Source: Rheinheimera lutimaris
Lineage (GTDB): Bacteria > Pseudomonadota > Gammaproteobacteria > Enterobacterales > Alteromonadaceae
Direction: 5' to 3'
NCBI RefSeq assembly: GCF_013283795.1
Contig: NZ_JABSOD010000001.1
Span: forward strand, 252,009 to 316,008
Length of the DNA stretch: 64,000 bases
The notes under the pieces were generated by a model, which was not told the DNA's origin, did no database searches, and was given only the letters and a program-made list of their open reading frames with translations. Shown here piece after piece: positions 19,334-28,551 of the stretch (position 1 is the stretch's first letter; each line of letters opens with the position of its first letter). The position numbers were made by a program, and so were the translations under genes.

Positions 19334-20377
19334 TTAAAGGAGATCAGCTTGTTGATCGGTGCCGGTATAACCCTGCGGATTCTGCTGCTGCCAGCGCCAG
19401 CTGTCATGCACCATAGCCTCAAGGTCACGCGTAGCGCGCCAGTGCAACTGCTGATTAGCAAGGGTGGCATCGGCATAGCAGGCGGCAATATCGCCCGGCC
19501 GGCGTGGAGCAATACGGTACGGAATGGGCTTAGCACTGGCGGCAGCAAAGGCATTAAGCATTTGCAGTACAGAGACGCCGCTGCCGGTGCCTAAATTGAA
19601 AATATGACAGCCACCACTGTTAAAAAACTGCTGCAGAGCTTTAACATGGCCGTCGGCTAAATCACAAACGTGAATATAGTCCCGCACGCCGGTACCATCT
19701 GTGGTGGGGTAATCATTACCAAATACCGCCAGCTCGGGGCGCCGCCCTACCGCCACCTGGCTGATAAACGGCATCAGGTTATTCGGTATACCGTTGGGGT
19801 CTTCACCGATACGGCCGGATTCATGCGCGCCTACCGGGTTAAAATAACGCAAAATAACAGCGCTGAATTGCGGTGCAGCCACCACCAGATCTGCCAGCAT
19901 TTGCTCAACCATCAGCTTACTGCGGCCATAAGGGTTGGTAGGTTGCAAGGTGAAATCTTCCCGGATAGGTACTGACACCGGGTCGCCGTATACGGTAGCT
20001 GATGAGCTGAATACTATAGTTCCAACATTAAACTGCTGCATTACTGCCAGCAATACGCCGGAGGCATTAACATTGTTGTCGTAGTAAAACAATGGCTTAG
20101 CTACAGATTCGCCCACCGCTTTGGCACCGGCGAAGTGGATTACCGCATCCGGTTGCTCGGTGGCAAAAATAGCCTGCAGCGCGCTTTTATCGCGTATATC
20201 GGCCTGATAAAAGCTGATGGTTCTGCTGCTAAGCTGCTCTACACGGCGCAGCGCTTCGCGATTACTGTTGCTCAGGTTATCTACCACAACCACACTGAAA
20301 CCGGCTTGCAATAGCGCCAGGCAGGTGTGCGAGCCGATATAGCCGGCACCGCCGGTTACTAAAATACGTTGGCTCAT
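19334..20377 (-). CDS. galE: UDP-glucose 4-epimerase
   Basis: 347 residues, extended SDR. It interconverts UDP-galactose and UDP-glucose. It shows the NAD-binding [10 protein letters not shown], the SSSATVYG serine segment and the catalytic YGRSK (YxxxK). The ATG overlaps the stop of the GH2 gene by 4 bases, coupling glycosidase and Leloir enzymes directly. Confidence 0.96.
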   Translation of the reverse strand: MSQRILVTGGAGYIGSHTCLALLQAGFSVVVVDNLSNSNREALRRVEQLSSRTISFYQADIRDKSALQAIFATEQPDAVIHFAGAKAVGESVAKPLFYYDNNVNASGVLLAVMQQFNVGTIVFSSSATVYGDPVSVPIREDFTLQPTNPYGRSKLMVEQMLADLVVAAPQFSAVILRYFNPVGAHESGRIGEDPNGIPNNLMPFISQVAVGRRPELAVFGNDYPTTDGTGVRDYIHVCDLADGHVKALQQFFNSGGCHIFNLGTGSGVSVLQMLNAFAAASAKPIPYRIAPRRPGDIAACYADATLANQQLHWRATRDLEAMVHDSWRWQQQNPQGYTGTDQQADLL

Positions 20378-22782
20378 TTTGTTTCTCCGCTTGCAGCTTT
20401 GGCTGCCAAAGCCAATTCGCTGCTGACAATATTAAAATCATCACTATAAGCACTGATAGCCGCGCCTTGCAGCGAGTCACCAATGCGCACCAATATCGCG
20501 GCTTTGCCCTGCTCTGTCAGCACCGGTTCAGGGTTAACAAGATGAATATCACCGGCCAGGCTGAATTTAATCAGTTTATCGTTTAACGGCACCAGGTTAC
20601 CGCGGCTGTCGGTTAGCTCAGCATAAACAAACACCAGATCGTTAACGCCGGTTTGCGGTGCCATACCGCTGCTGTCCAGCGTTATCCGCAGTGCTGCAAC
20701 GTCACCGGGTGTTGTCACGCTATGCTGTGCTACCGGTTGGTTATTAATAAAAGCTTTGGCGCTCAATGTGCCTGGCGTAAATTGTTTTACGTCAAATTCA
20801 AACGGCGGGTGCGGCAAATGCGTGGCAAAAGGGCCTGTTGCCGGTTTTTGCCGCGCAATCATTGTATCGTTTAGCCACAGCTCTACTTCATCAGCATTGC
20901 TGAATACCCGCACCTTAGTTGAAGAGCCTTCGCGCCACTCACTGGCAATATGCACCATAGGGCCTGAAGCATAGTTGTCGGATATTTGCTTAGCACTGCG
21001 CTGGCTTTGGAAAAAGTAATAGCTGTATTTGGGTAAGCGGTACAGGCTCATAATGCCGGACGCTTCCAGATCATCGGCATAACCACGGTTGTAATCGAAC
21101 ATTACCCAGTAGCCATCGGCAAAGGCGGGTGTAGTCAGGTTGTCGTTGTGCGCTTCCTGCAGGTTTAGCGCTTGTTGCAGTAAACGCGCTTCACCGTGGC
21201 GCAGTAACTGACGGCTGGTACGTTCTTCTTCTTTTAAATCGGCCCAGCTATCTTGCTGTAACCCGGCATTTTGCGCGTAGTATTCCCAGTCACCGTATTC
21301 AGACACATTATAAGGCTGAGTTGGTGTTTCGTAGTGCATTTGCCGGTGCTGACGTGCCTGCAGGTACATATCAAAGCCGTGCTGCCAGCCGGCAGAATAG
21401 GCACCAGGATATTCCTGCTTTACCGTATTGTGCAGCGTGGCAATAAAATTGTCCGGCATATCTGACTCATTCAGCGAGCATTCCCACGCCAGTACACTGG
21501 CATGGTTGCGATCACGTCGGATCATATCGCGGCAGGTTTGCACAATCTGCTGCTCAAACGCCGGCTCTGCCGAGTAATATTGCCAGCCCGGAATAGCATC
21601 AATTAACATCAGTCCCAGCTCATCGGCTGCAGCCATAAAGGCCGGCGAATGCGGGTAATGCGACAGACGCACATAGTCAAAGCCGGCAGATTTGATTTTT
21701 ACCGCATCGCGGTAATCGGCTGCAGCAGAAGTAGCATAACCAACGTGCGGATATTCCTGGTGCCGGTTAACGCCGCGCAAAAAGGTAACTTCGCCGTTAA
21801 TCAGCAATTGATGCTGAGCATTAAAAGCAAAGCTACGAATACCCAAACGGGTGTGCTGTTGTTGCAGTAATTTGCCATCCAGATACAGTGAGGTGCGCAA
21901 TTGATACAGATGAGGGCTGGCCGGATGCCACAGTTTCGGCTCATGAACAATAAGCTGTTGCTGTATATGCGCTGCGCTGCCGGCTGTTAAATGAGTCGTG
22001 TCGCTGCTCACCTCTGCCACCAACTGGTCCTGATAATACAGTTGTTGCTGCAACACCGGTTGTTGGCTTTCACTGTAACGGTTAACCAGATGGGTTTGAA
22101 TGTTCAGCGTCGCCTGCTCTGCGCTTACTTGCGGATATGTCACAAAGATACCGCCACCGGCGGTTTCATTGGCCAGCATTTCATCGCTGATATGCAGTGC
22201 ATCCTTTACCAGCAAATTCACATCACGGTACAGGCCGCCGTAGGTGTTAAAATCCAGTTGGGCTAATGGCTTAGGCCCGGTAACCGGGTTATCACGGTTA
22301 TCCAGTTTCACCTGCAGCAGGTTGTCCCCGCCTGGGACTAACTTTTCGGTTAAATCCAGCGTAAAAGGTAAATAGCCGCCCAGATGATGGCCAATTTGCT
22401 CGCCATTTAAAAATACTTCCGCTACGTTCATTGCCGCTTCAAAGCGTAACAGTACTGCTTTGTCCTGCCAATCGGCTTGCCAGCTCAGGGTTTTCTGATA
22501 CCAGGCAATGCCCTGCCATTGGTTATTTACCAGCATAGGCTCTATTTGCGGCGTGTGCGGCAGCGACACAGGTTGCCAGTCTGCACTTTGTGGCATCGCG
22601 TCGGCACCAGAGGCTTTGGCAAACAGCCAGTCTTTATTTAACGTTATTCGCTGGCTGACTGCTTGCTGGTCTGCTTCAATTTTAACCAGCGGCCTGGTAC
22701 TCTGCTGCTGTGGCTCTGTGGTTTTGCTGCAGCCTTGCAGCAAGCTTAAGGCGATACATAAAAAGAAAAATGAAAACTTCAC
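20374..22782 (-). CDS. Lipoprotein GH2 glycosidase, probable beta-galactosidase
   Basis: 802 residues. The N-terminus is a lipoprotein signal with lipobox LLQGC (Cys18), so the enzyme is likely membrane-anchored on the periplasmic side or outside. Domains in order: jelly-roll (about 45-195), Ig-like (about 210-315), TIM barrel (about 320-600) and C-terminal Ig-like domains. The barrel has acid/base Glu439 (ECSLNES) and probable nucleophile Glu495 (NVSEYGDW). Its overlap with galE argues for a galactoside substrate. Beta-galactosidase is therefore likely, but family GH2 also includes mannosidases and glucuronidases. Confidence 0.85.
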   Translation of the reverse strand: MKFSFFFLCIALSLLQGCSKTTEPQQQSTRPLVKIEADQQAVSQRITLNKDWLFAKASGADAMPQSADWQPVSLPHTPQIEPMLVNNQWQGIAWYQKTLSWQADWQDKAVLLRFEAAMNVAEVFLNGEQIGHHLGGYLPFTLDLTEKLVPGGDNLLQVKLDNRDNPVTGPKPLAQLDFNTYGGLYRDVNLLVKDALHISDEMLANETAGGGIFVTYPQVSAEQATLNIQTHLVNRYSESQQPVLQQQLYYQDQLVAEVSSDTTHLTAGSAAHIQQQLIVHEPKLWHPASPHLYQLRTSLYLDGKLLQQQHTRLGIRSFAFNAQHQLLINGEVTFLRGVNRHQEYPHVGYATSAAADYRDAVKIKSAGFDYVRLSHYPHSPAFMAAADELGLMLIDAIPGWQYYSAEPAFEQQIVQTCRDMIRRDRNHASVLAWECSLNESDMPDNFIATLHNTVKQEYPGAYSAGWQHGFDMYLQARQHRQMHYETPTQPYNVSEYGDWEYYAQNAGLQQDSWADLKEEERTSRQLLRHGEARLLQQALNLQEAHNDNLTTPAFADGYWVMFDYNRGYADDLEASGIMSLYRLPKYSYYFFQSQRSAKQISDNYASGPMVHIASEWREGSSTKVRVFSNADEVELWLNDTMIARQKPATGPFATHLPHPPFEFDVKQFTPGTLSAKAFINNQPVAQHSVTTPGDVAALRITLDSSGMAPQTGVNDLVFVYAELTDSRGNLVPLNDKLIKFSLAGDIHLVNPEPVLTEQGKAAILVRIGDSLQGAAISAYSDDFNIVSSELALAAKAASGETK

Positions 22783-22827
22783 CCGCTTGGTATCCTTCTG
22801 AAATTGATTAACTGATAAAGCACCGGT

Positions 22828-23535
22828 TTAACAAAAGTTCTGTTCGCTTTGCGGCCGAATCACCAACTCATGTAAATGCACCTGAGGCGGCGCCAGCAAC
22901 ATACTGATAGCAGCATCTGCCACGTCATCAGCCGATAAATAATCCGGGTTAACGTTGGCGCGAAACGCGGTATTCACCCCACCCGGATACAGCGAAAGCA
23001 CCTTAACACCGCTGTTATGCAGCTCTTTGCGCAACACCTTGCTATAGCTGTCCAGCGCGGCTTTGCTGGCGCTGTACGACGCCAGGTTGGCATTAGCAAA
23101 CAGGCACACCGTTGACAGCACGTTCAGCACCACACCACTGCCGCGTAGGCGCATTTGCGGCACCAACTGTGCGATAAAATTAACCGGTGCATAAAAATTT
23201 AACTGCATCATCTGCTGTAATTCCTGCCAGTGCGGTTGCTCAGCACTATGGCGTGCGGTATTAGCTCCGGCACAGTTAATCAGCATATCCACAGCGCCGT
23301 GTTCAGCCTCTGCCTCAGCACAAAAGGCTGCTATCTGCGCGCCTGCGTCCGTGCTGTTTAAGCAAAATGCACGGGCAAATACCGGTGCATCCAGTGCCAG
23401 TAAAGCCTGTGTTTGTGCCAGTTTGTCGCTGCTACGGCCACATAAGCTAAGCCGGTAACCCGCAGCTGCCAGCTTAACGGCCAAAGCGCGGCCAATGCCG
23501 GACGAGGCACCGGTAATTAAAATATGCTGAGCCAT
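22828..23535 (-). CDS. Short-chain dehydrogenase/reductase
   Basis: 235 residues, classical SDR. It has the nucleotide-binding GASSGIGRA, the NCAGAN segment, a catalytic Ser in VLNVLST and YSASK (YxxxK). The substrate is not evident. It lies between the receptor and GH2 genes of the galactoside operon (55 and 45 base gaps), so it may act on a sugar, for instance a modified galactose unit, but a general oxidoreductase is equally possible. Confidence 0.82.
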   Translation of the reverse strand: MAQHILITGASSGIGRALAVKLAAAGYRLSLCGRSSDKLAQTQALLALDAPVFARAFCLNSTDAGAQIAAFCAEAEAEHGAVDMLINCAGANTARHSAEQPHWQELQQMMQLNFYAPVNFIAQLVPQMRLRGSGVVLNVLSTVCLFANANLASYSASKAALDSYSKVLRKELHNSGVKVLSLYPGGVNTAFRANVNPDYLSADDVADAAISMLLAPPQVHLHELVIRPQSEQNFC

Positions 23536-23590
23536 AATGCTAATATCCGCTGAAGACGGCCCATTGCAACGACACAGCGGGCCGGTGGTT

Positions 23591-26248
23591 TTACATGGTT
23601 AGCTGGAAGCCCAACAGGTAACGACGGCCCCATTCGCGGTAATGCGCCGGGCGGCTTGGATCGTTGTCAAAGTAACTGAGCGACAACTCGTTGGTCAGGT
23701 TCTGGCCCTGCAGCATCACTTTAAAGTTTTCGGTAAACTCGTAAGAAATACTGGCATCCACGGTGTTTTCAGCGCGGGTGCGCGTCATTTCGGTGGTACC
23801 CCAACTGCCAACTGAGGTATTGGCGCTGCGGTAGTTGTACGACACTTTGGCATCGAAACCTGCGCGGTAATACCAAAGCGTAGCGCTGCCAACATGGCGC
23901 GATAAACCACCCAGCGGGAACGGGTTGGCTACCGGAGTAAACTCGGTAATATTAGTGTCAGTAAACGAGTAGTTGGCATAGACACCTAAACCATCCAGCC
24001 AGCCTGGCAGCATTTTAAAGGCCTGCTGGTACATCAGTTCAAAACCGCGGATCTGGCCACCATCGCCATTTACCGGCCGGGTAAAGTCGTATTCAGTGCC
24101 ATCTACGGTAACTTTTTCTACGCTAACACCAATGTGGCTGCTTAAATCTTTAAAGAACACCGATACCGCAGCTGCAGTATCTTCGTTCCAGTAGTATTCC
24201 AGACCTAAATCCAGCTGATCTGCGACAAAAGGATTTAACTTAGCATTACCGCCAGAGCCTGTATTTACGCCATCTTGCTGCGTATTGAGCTCAAAGCCTG
24301 AGCGCATCTCAATTAACGGCGGACGTGACATGGCGCGCGACAAGCCCAGACGCAGCTGTGCTTCCTCTGTCAACGAGAACACCATATTCAGCGACGGCAG
24401 AATTTCGCTGTAGCTGTGCTCATCAATTACCGGCGAGTAATCGGTGCTATTCATTAACTGATAACCGGAAGAGGTAGATGAGGTATGCACATAGCGCAGG
24501 CCAACATTACCGGTGTATGGAATGCTGCCTATTTCGCCAACCATTTTCAGCATGGCATAAGCGGCACTGTTGGTTTCTTCTACCCGCCAGCTACCGGCTA
24601 AATCCAGCGGCCCTTTTTCGTACTGACTACGATCATCAATACCGCCAAAGCCCTGCTGTGCAACCTGACTCCAGTTGTTAAAGCCGTATAAGTCAGGCGA
24701 GACAAAATCGCCTCCAATGGCATAGCTGTAGCCGTAATTGCTCAGGCCGTGATCAGCAACAGGTTGCTGCCACCAACTGATAACATCGTTGTTTTTATCC
24801 CGATCGGTAACACGTCCGCCCAACACTAAGGTTTCAAACACGCCCCAATCGACGCTGCGCTCAAAATCCAGCTTTAAACTGACCATTTCATCAGTGAGGT
24901 CACGGTCAGTGTCAACATTCATACCGGAAATTACATAGTTTTCCGGCTGGCTGATATGGTCGTCCACCCAAATTTGCAGTTGCTCACCGGTGTTATTCCA
25001 ACGAACATCCAGCGGCGTCGGGCCGGTATAGTCTGAAGTAATATTTACCCAACGCGATTTAATGCTGGCTTCAGAGTAACCAACATCGGCCGAAACAGTC
25101 CAAACATCACCGGTCCATATACTCTTTAAGCCGGTGCTGATAAGCTCATTTTCCTGAAACCAGGTAGCATTATTAACAGAATGCGCGCCCCATAAAATGC
25201 CGCCGCCGGTGAGCTGCTGCGAACCATCATCTTTACTGATAATGGTCGGTGCCGAAGCTGAATTCTGATAGCCCCAGTTGTTTGAGCCCTGCCAGTTACC
25301 CCAGCCGTCAAACCAAAACTGATCTTCGCGCTCTTCAATATCAAACTGCGAGTAGAACAAATCATATTTCAGATTTAACCGGTCGGTGGGTTCCCATTCC
25401 AGAATGGTCAGCATACCAAGACGTTCAATATTGCCTACTTTGGTGCCGCTTTTACCGCCCCAGGGCGCGGCTTCAGTAATACCATCTTCATTGATATCGC
25501 CCTGCTCGGCCGGGTTGTTATTGTACGAGTAAAATTCGGTACCGCGCTGTACTGACGGCTGATCCTGGTAAGACACGCCAAACACTACGCCAAAGTTGTC
25601 GCTTAACTTATCCACATAGGCAAAAGCCGCCTTTTTACCGTTGCTGTCAGCACCGCTTAAATCATCGCCCAAATCATACTGCATCAGGTTGCCGCTAAGG
25701 CTAATCAACCTTGTATCGCGCGACAACGGGCTGATAAAATTCATATTAACCAGGCCGGCAATACCACCTTCAACATTGTTAGCCATCGGGCTTTTATACA
25801 CTTCAACCGAGTTGATTAACTCGGCCGGGAACTGCTCGTAGCGCACATCACGGCTGGGTTCGGCGCTGACAATTTCGCGCCCGTTCATGGTAGCGATATT
25901 CAACCGGGGGCCAAGGCCACGGATAGATAAACTGCTGGCATTACCGCGGTCACGTTCCGCAGCCACGCCGGGTAAACGCGCCAGCGCATCCGCGATGGTT
26001 ACATCCGGCAATTGACCAAGATCATCGGTAGAGATAATTTCAACGCTGGATTCCGCGAATTTCTTTTGCTGTAAAGACTTGCTTAACGTGGCGCCAAAGC
26101 CCCTTACCACGATAGTTTCTACCTGGTCCGCAGCGTCTGCAGGCTCAGTTACCTGAGGCTGTGCTGTAGTTTGCGCCTGCACATTTTGTATAGCAAAGCA
26201 CTGCGCTATGGCCAGCGCCATAACGGTTAATTTGAAGTTTGTTGTCAT
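23591..26248 (-). CDS. TonB-dependent receptor for galactosides (putative)
   Basis: 885 residues. A signal peptide (about 1-25) is followed by a TonB box-like VETIVVRGFG near 50 and a plug with LPDVTIADALARLPGVAAER and LSIRGLGPRLN. The rest is a 22-strand-type barrel ending in LLGFQLTM. It is of the oligosaccharide-receptor type common in Caulobacter, Xanthomonas and Alteromonadales. It is the first gene of the galactoside operon, preceded by a LacI-type palindrome. It should move galacto-oligosaccharides across the outer membrane; the substrate is inferred from context. Confidence 0.92.
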   Translation of the reverse strand: MTTNFKLTVMALAIAQCFAIQNVQAQTTAQPQVTEPADAADQVETIVVRGFGATLSKSLQQKKFAESSVEIISTDDLGQLPDVTIADALARLPGVAAERDRGNASSLSIRGLGPRLNIATMNGREIVSAEPSRDVRYEQFPAELINSVEVYKSPMANNVEGGIAGLVNMNFISPLSRDTRLISLSGNLMQYDLGDDLSGADSNGKKAAFAYVDKLSDNFGVVFGVSYQDQPSVQRGTEFYSYNNNPAEQGDINEDGITEAAPWGGKSGTKVGNIERLGMLTILEWEPTDRLNLKYDLFYSQFDIEEREDQFWFDGWGNWQGSNNWGYQNSASAPTIISKDDGSQQLTGGGILWGAHSVNNATWFQENELISTGLKSIWTGDVWTVSADVGYSEASIKSRWVNITSDYTGPTPLDVRWNNTGEQLQIWVDDHISQPENYVISGMNVDTDRDLTDEMVSLKLDFERSVDWGVFETLVLGGRVTDRDKNNDVISWWQQPVADHGLSNYGYSYAIGGDFVSPDLYGFNNWSQVAQQGFGGIDDRSQYEKGPLDLAGSWRVEETNSAAYAMLKMVGEIGSIPYTGNVGLRYVHTSSTSSGYQLMNSTDYSPVIDEHSYSEILPSLNMVFSLTEEAQLRLGLSRAMSRPPLIEMRSGFELNTQQDGVNTGSGGNAKLNPFVADQLDLGLEYYWNEDTAAAVSVFFKDLSSHIGVSVEKVTVDGTEYDFTRPVNGDGGQIRGFELMYQQAFKMLPGWLDGLGVYANYSFTDTNITEFTPVANPFPLGGLSRHVGSATLWYYRAGFDAKVSYNYRSANTSVGSWGTTEMTRTRAENTVDASISYEFTENFKVMLQGQNLTNELSLSYFDNDPSRPAHYREWGRRYLLGFQLTM

Positions 26249-26410
26249 TTCCTACCCCTGTCGATATCACTTGTTATTGTTTTATCTGTCGCCGGTTGCC
26301 GGCAGCTGCAGGGATAGTTTAGGTTTAAACATGACTCACCCGGACATGCTTAATACTTATCACCTGAAAGTGCCTGACCATTTATGGCGACAGAATTTAT
26401 AACATACAAG

Positions 26411-26422
26411 GTAAACGTTTAC
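26411..26422. promoter_or_regulatory. LacI/GalR-family operator palindrome
   Basis: GTAAACGTTTAC is a perfect 12-bp palindrome with the central CG typical of LacI/GalR operators. It lies 163 bases before the receptor start, with a TTATAA-like -10 just downstream on the minus strand. The likely binder is the repressor encoded at 9341-10357. Confidence 0.65.
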
Positions 26423-26520
26423 TAAACTATTTTCCTTTAAACACAAGGAAGCAAAAGCAATAAATTGATTTAAAAGAATTTTTAATTAGAAAGCGATTTC
26501 CAAAAATCTGTAAAAAGCAT

Positions 26521-26549
26521 AAAAAAACCCCGCGCCAAACGGCACGGGG
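26521..26549 (-). terminator. Intrinsic terminator after amtB
   Basis: Read on the minus strand, CCCCGTGCC, loop GTTT and GGCGCGGGG (one G-U pair) are followed by seven T. It lies 138 bases after the amtB stop. The 138-base stretch between them has no gene I can see. Confidence 0.88.
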
Positions 26550-26686
26550 TGTCAGATAAAAAGACAAAGGACAAGGATAGACGTAGTTTGGTGGTGACGT
26601 TCAGCTTGCGGGGGAAGTAGCAGTTTCAGCTGCTAAACCCTCGCTCGCCCGCTCCCGAAAAGTTCCACCAACTCTTTCCGGGCTGC

Positions 26687-27958
26687 TTACTTTACCGACG
26701 CGACGAATTCAGGGTAGGCTTCAATACCACACTCTGACGCATCCACGCCTTCATACTCGGCTTCTTCGCTAACACGAATGCCCATAACCAGTTTCAACAC
26801 ATACCATACCACCAGGCTGGTAATAAAAACCCAGGCAAAAATAGCAGCGGCACCAATCAGTTGGCCCACAAAGGTGGTACCCTCTTTAGTCAGCGGCACC
26901 AATAACAAACCCAATAAGCCCACGACACCGTGCACAGAAATAGCGCCCACCGGATCGTCAATTTTCAGTTTGTCCAGGCCAATAATAGACGCTACAACTA
27001 ACACGCCGCCAATAGCACCGAATAAGGTTGCCTGTAGTGCTGACGGTGTAGAGGGTTCAGCGGTAATCGCTACCAAGCCGGCCAAAGCACCGTTTAATGC
27101 CATGGTTAAATCTGCTTTACGGAACAAAACAACAGACAACGCCAGCGCTGCGATAGCACCACCAGCTGCGGCAGCGTTAGTGTTTAAAAATACTACTGCA
27201 ACAGCATTGGCGTTGCTGATATCACCCAGCTTTAATACCGAGCCACCGTTAAAACCAAACCAACCCATCCATAAAATCAGTGTGCCTATGGTGGCAAGCG
27301 GCATATTGGCACCCGGGATGGCATTCACTTTACCTTCTTTGCTGTACTTACCTTTGCGCGCACCCAGCAGTAATACCCCGGCAAGCGCCGCAGCAGCTCC
27401 GGCCATATGCACTATGCCTGAGCCGGCAAAATCAGAGAAACCAAACTGATCATCCAGGTTAATACCAAACATACCACTGGCGCCCCAGGTCCATGAGCCA
27501 TGTACCGGATAGATAAAGCCGGTCATTACTACGGCAAAAGCTAAAAACGCCCACAGCTTCATGCGCTCTGCCACCGCGCCGGAAACAATCGACATAGCCG
27601 TAGCGACAAACACTACCTGGAAGAAGAAATCAGAGGCTGTTGAATACACCGCACCGCCGGTGAAGCCGTCTTCACGCTCAGCGAAACTGGTTAGCGTGGC
27701 ATCAACATCAACCGCATTGATACCACTTAAGAAGAACTCGCCACCGTACATAAAAGCGTAACCGCAAACCAAATACATAATGCAAGCAATGGAATACAGG
27801 GCGACGTTTTTAGTTAAGATTTCGGTGGTATTTTTTGCCCGCACCAGGCCAGCTTCCAACATAGAAAAACCGGCAGCCATCCACATCACTAATACTCCGC
27901 AAATCAGGAAGTAAAAGGTGTCCATGGCATATTGTAAGTGATAAATTTGCTCTTGCAT
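26687..27958 (-). CDS. amtB: Ammonium transporter
   Basis: 423 residues, 11 spans, Amt family. The channel-lining histidines sit in GSGIVHMAGAAAALAG and AISVHGVVGLLG. Also visible are GFSMLEAGLVRAKN and the WMGWFGFNGGS segment. It imports ammonium across the inner membrane under nitrogen limitation. It follows glnK by 12 bases, the usual glnK-amtB pairing in which GlnK plugs the channel when nitrogen is ample. Confidence 0.96.
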   Translation of the reverse strand: MQEQIYHLQYAMDTFYFLICGVLVMWMAAGFSMLEAGLVRAKNTTEILTKNVALYSIACIMYLVCGYAFMYGGEFFLSGINAVDVDATLTSFAEREDGFTGGAVYSTASDFFFQVVFVATAMSIVSGAVAERMKLWAFLAFAVVMTGFIYPVHGSWTWGASGMFGINLDDQFGFSDFAGSGIVHMAGAAAALAGVLLLGARKGKYSKEGKVNAIPGANMPLATIGTLILWMGWFGFNGGSVLKLGDISNANAVAVVFLNTNAAAAGGAIAALALSVVLFRKADLTMALNGALAGLVAITAEPSTPSALQATLFGAIGGVLVVASIIGLDKLKIDDPVGAISVHGVVGLLGLLLVPLTKEGTTFVGQLIGAAAIFAWVFITSLVVWYVLKLVMGIRVSEEAEYEGVDASECGIEAYPEFVASVK

Positions 27959-27970
27959 GATAACAGCTCC

Positions 27971-28321
<351 letters not shown>

Positions 28322-28353
28322 TTACTTTTCTTGTGCGATTGCACAATAGACAA

Positions 28354-28368
28354 GAAAACCTTGTGCCA
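28354..28368 (-). promoter_or_regulatory. Sigma-54-type promoter for glnK-amtB
   Basis: On the minus strand TGGCAC (28368-28363), five bases and TTTC (28357-28354) match the -24/-12 sigma-54 pattern except T for G in TTGC. It is 45 bases before the glnK start. Between promoter and gene, TTGTGC (28331-28336) and GCACAA (28341-28346) form a perfect inverted repeat, perhaps a leader hairpin or binding site. Confidence 0.6.
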
Positions 28369-28431
28369 CTTTTAACTTAACAATAAATATCAACAACTTA
28401 AATAAAACCGCGTGGTATTGACGAAAAAAAA

Positions 28432-28448
28432 CGCACCTTAATGGTGCG
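28432..28448. promoter_or_regulatory. NtrC-like inverted repeat, also shaped like a bidirectional terminator
   Basis: CGCACC, TTAAT, GGTGCG fits the GCACC-N5-GGTGC core of NtrC enhancer sites and lies about 65 bases upstream of the sigma-54-like -24 element. It is flanked by A runs and T runs, so it could also fold as a bidirectional terminator. But it stands between divergent genes where no transcript should end, which favours the enhancer reading. Confidence 0.5.
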
Positions 28449-28551
28449 TTTTTTCCCCGTGCAAGTGCAGTTGTAGCACTGGCTCAAGGTTGCAATTTCG
28501 TAACCACACTATGTACTATCTGCAGCCGGAAATTCTGCAGGATGCTCAACT

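Noticed and set aside
26778-27449. 223-codon plus-strand frame opposite amtB
   Set aside because: Shadow of amtB rich in Pro/Ala/Thr, with no ribosome site or domain.
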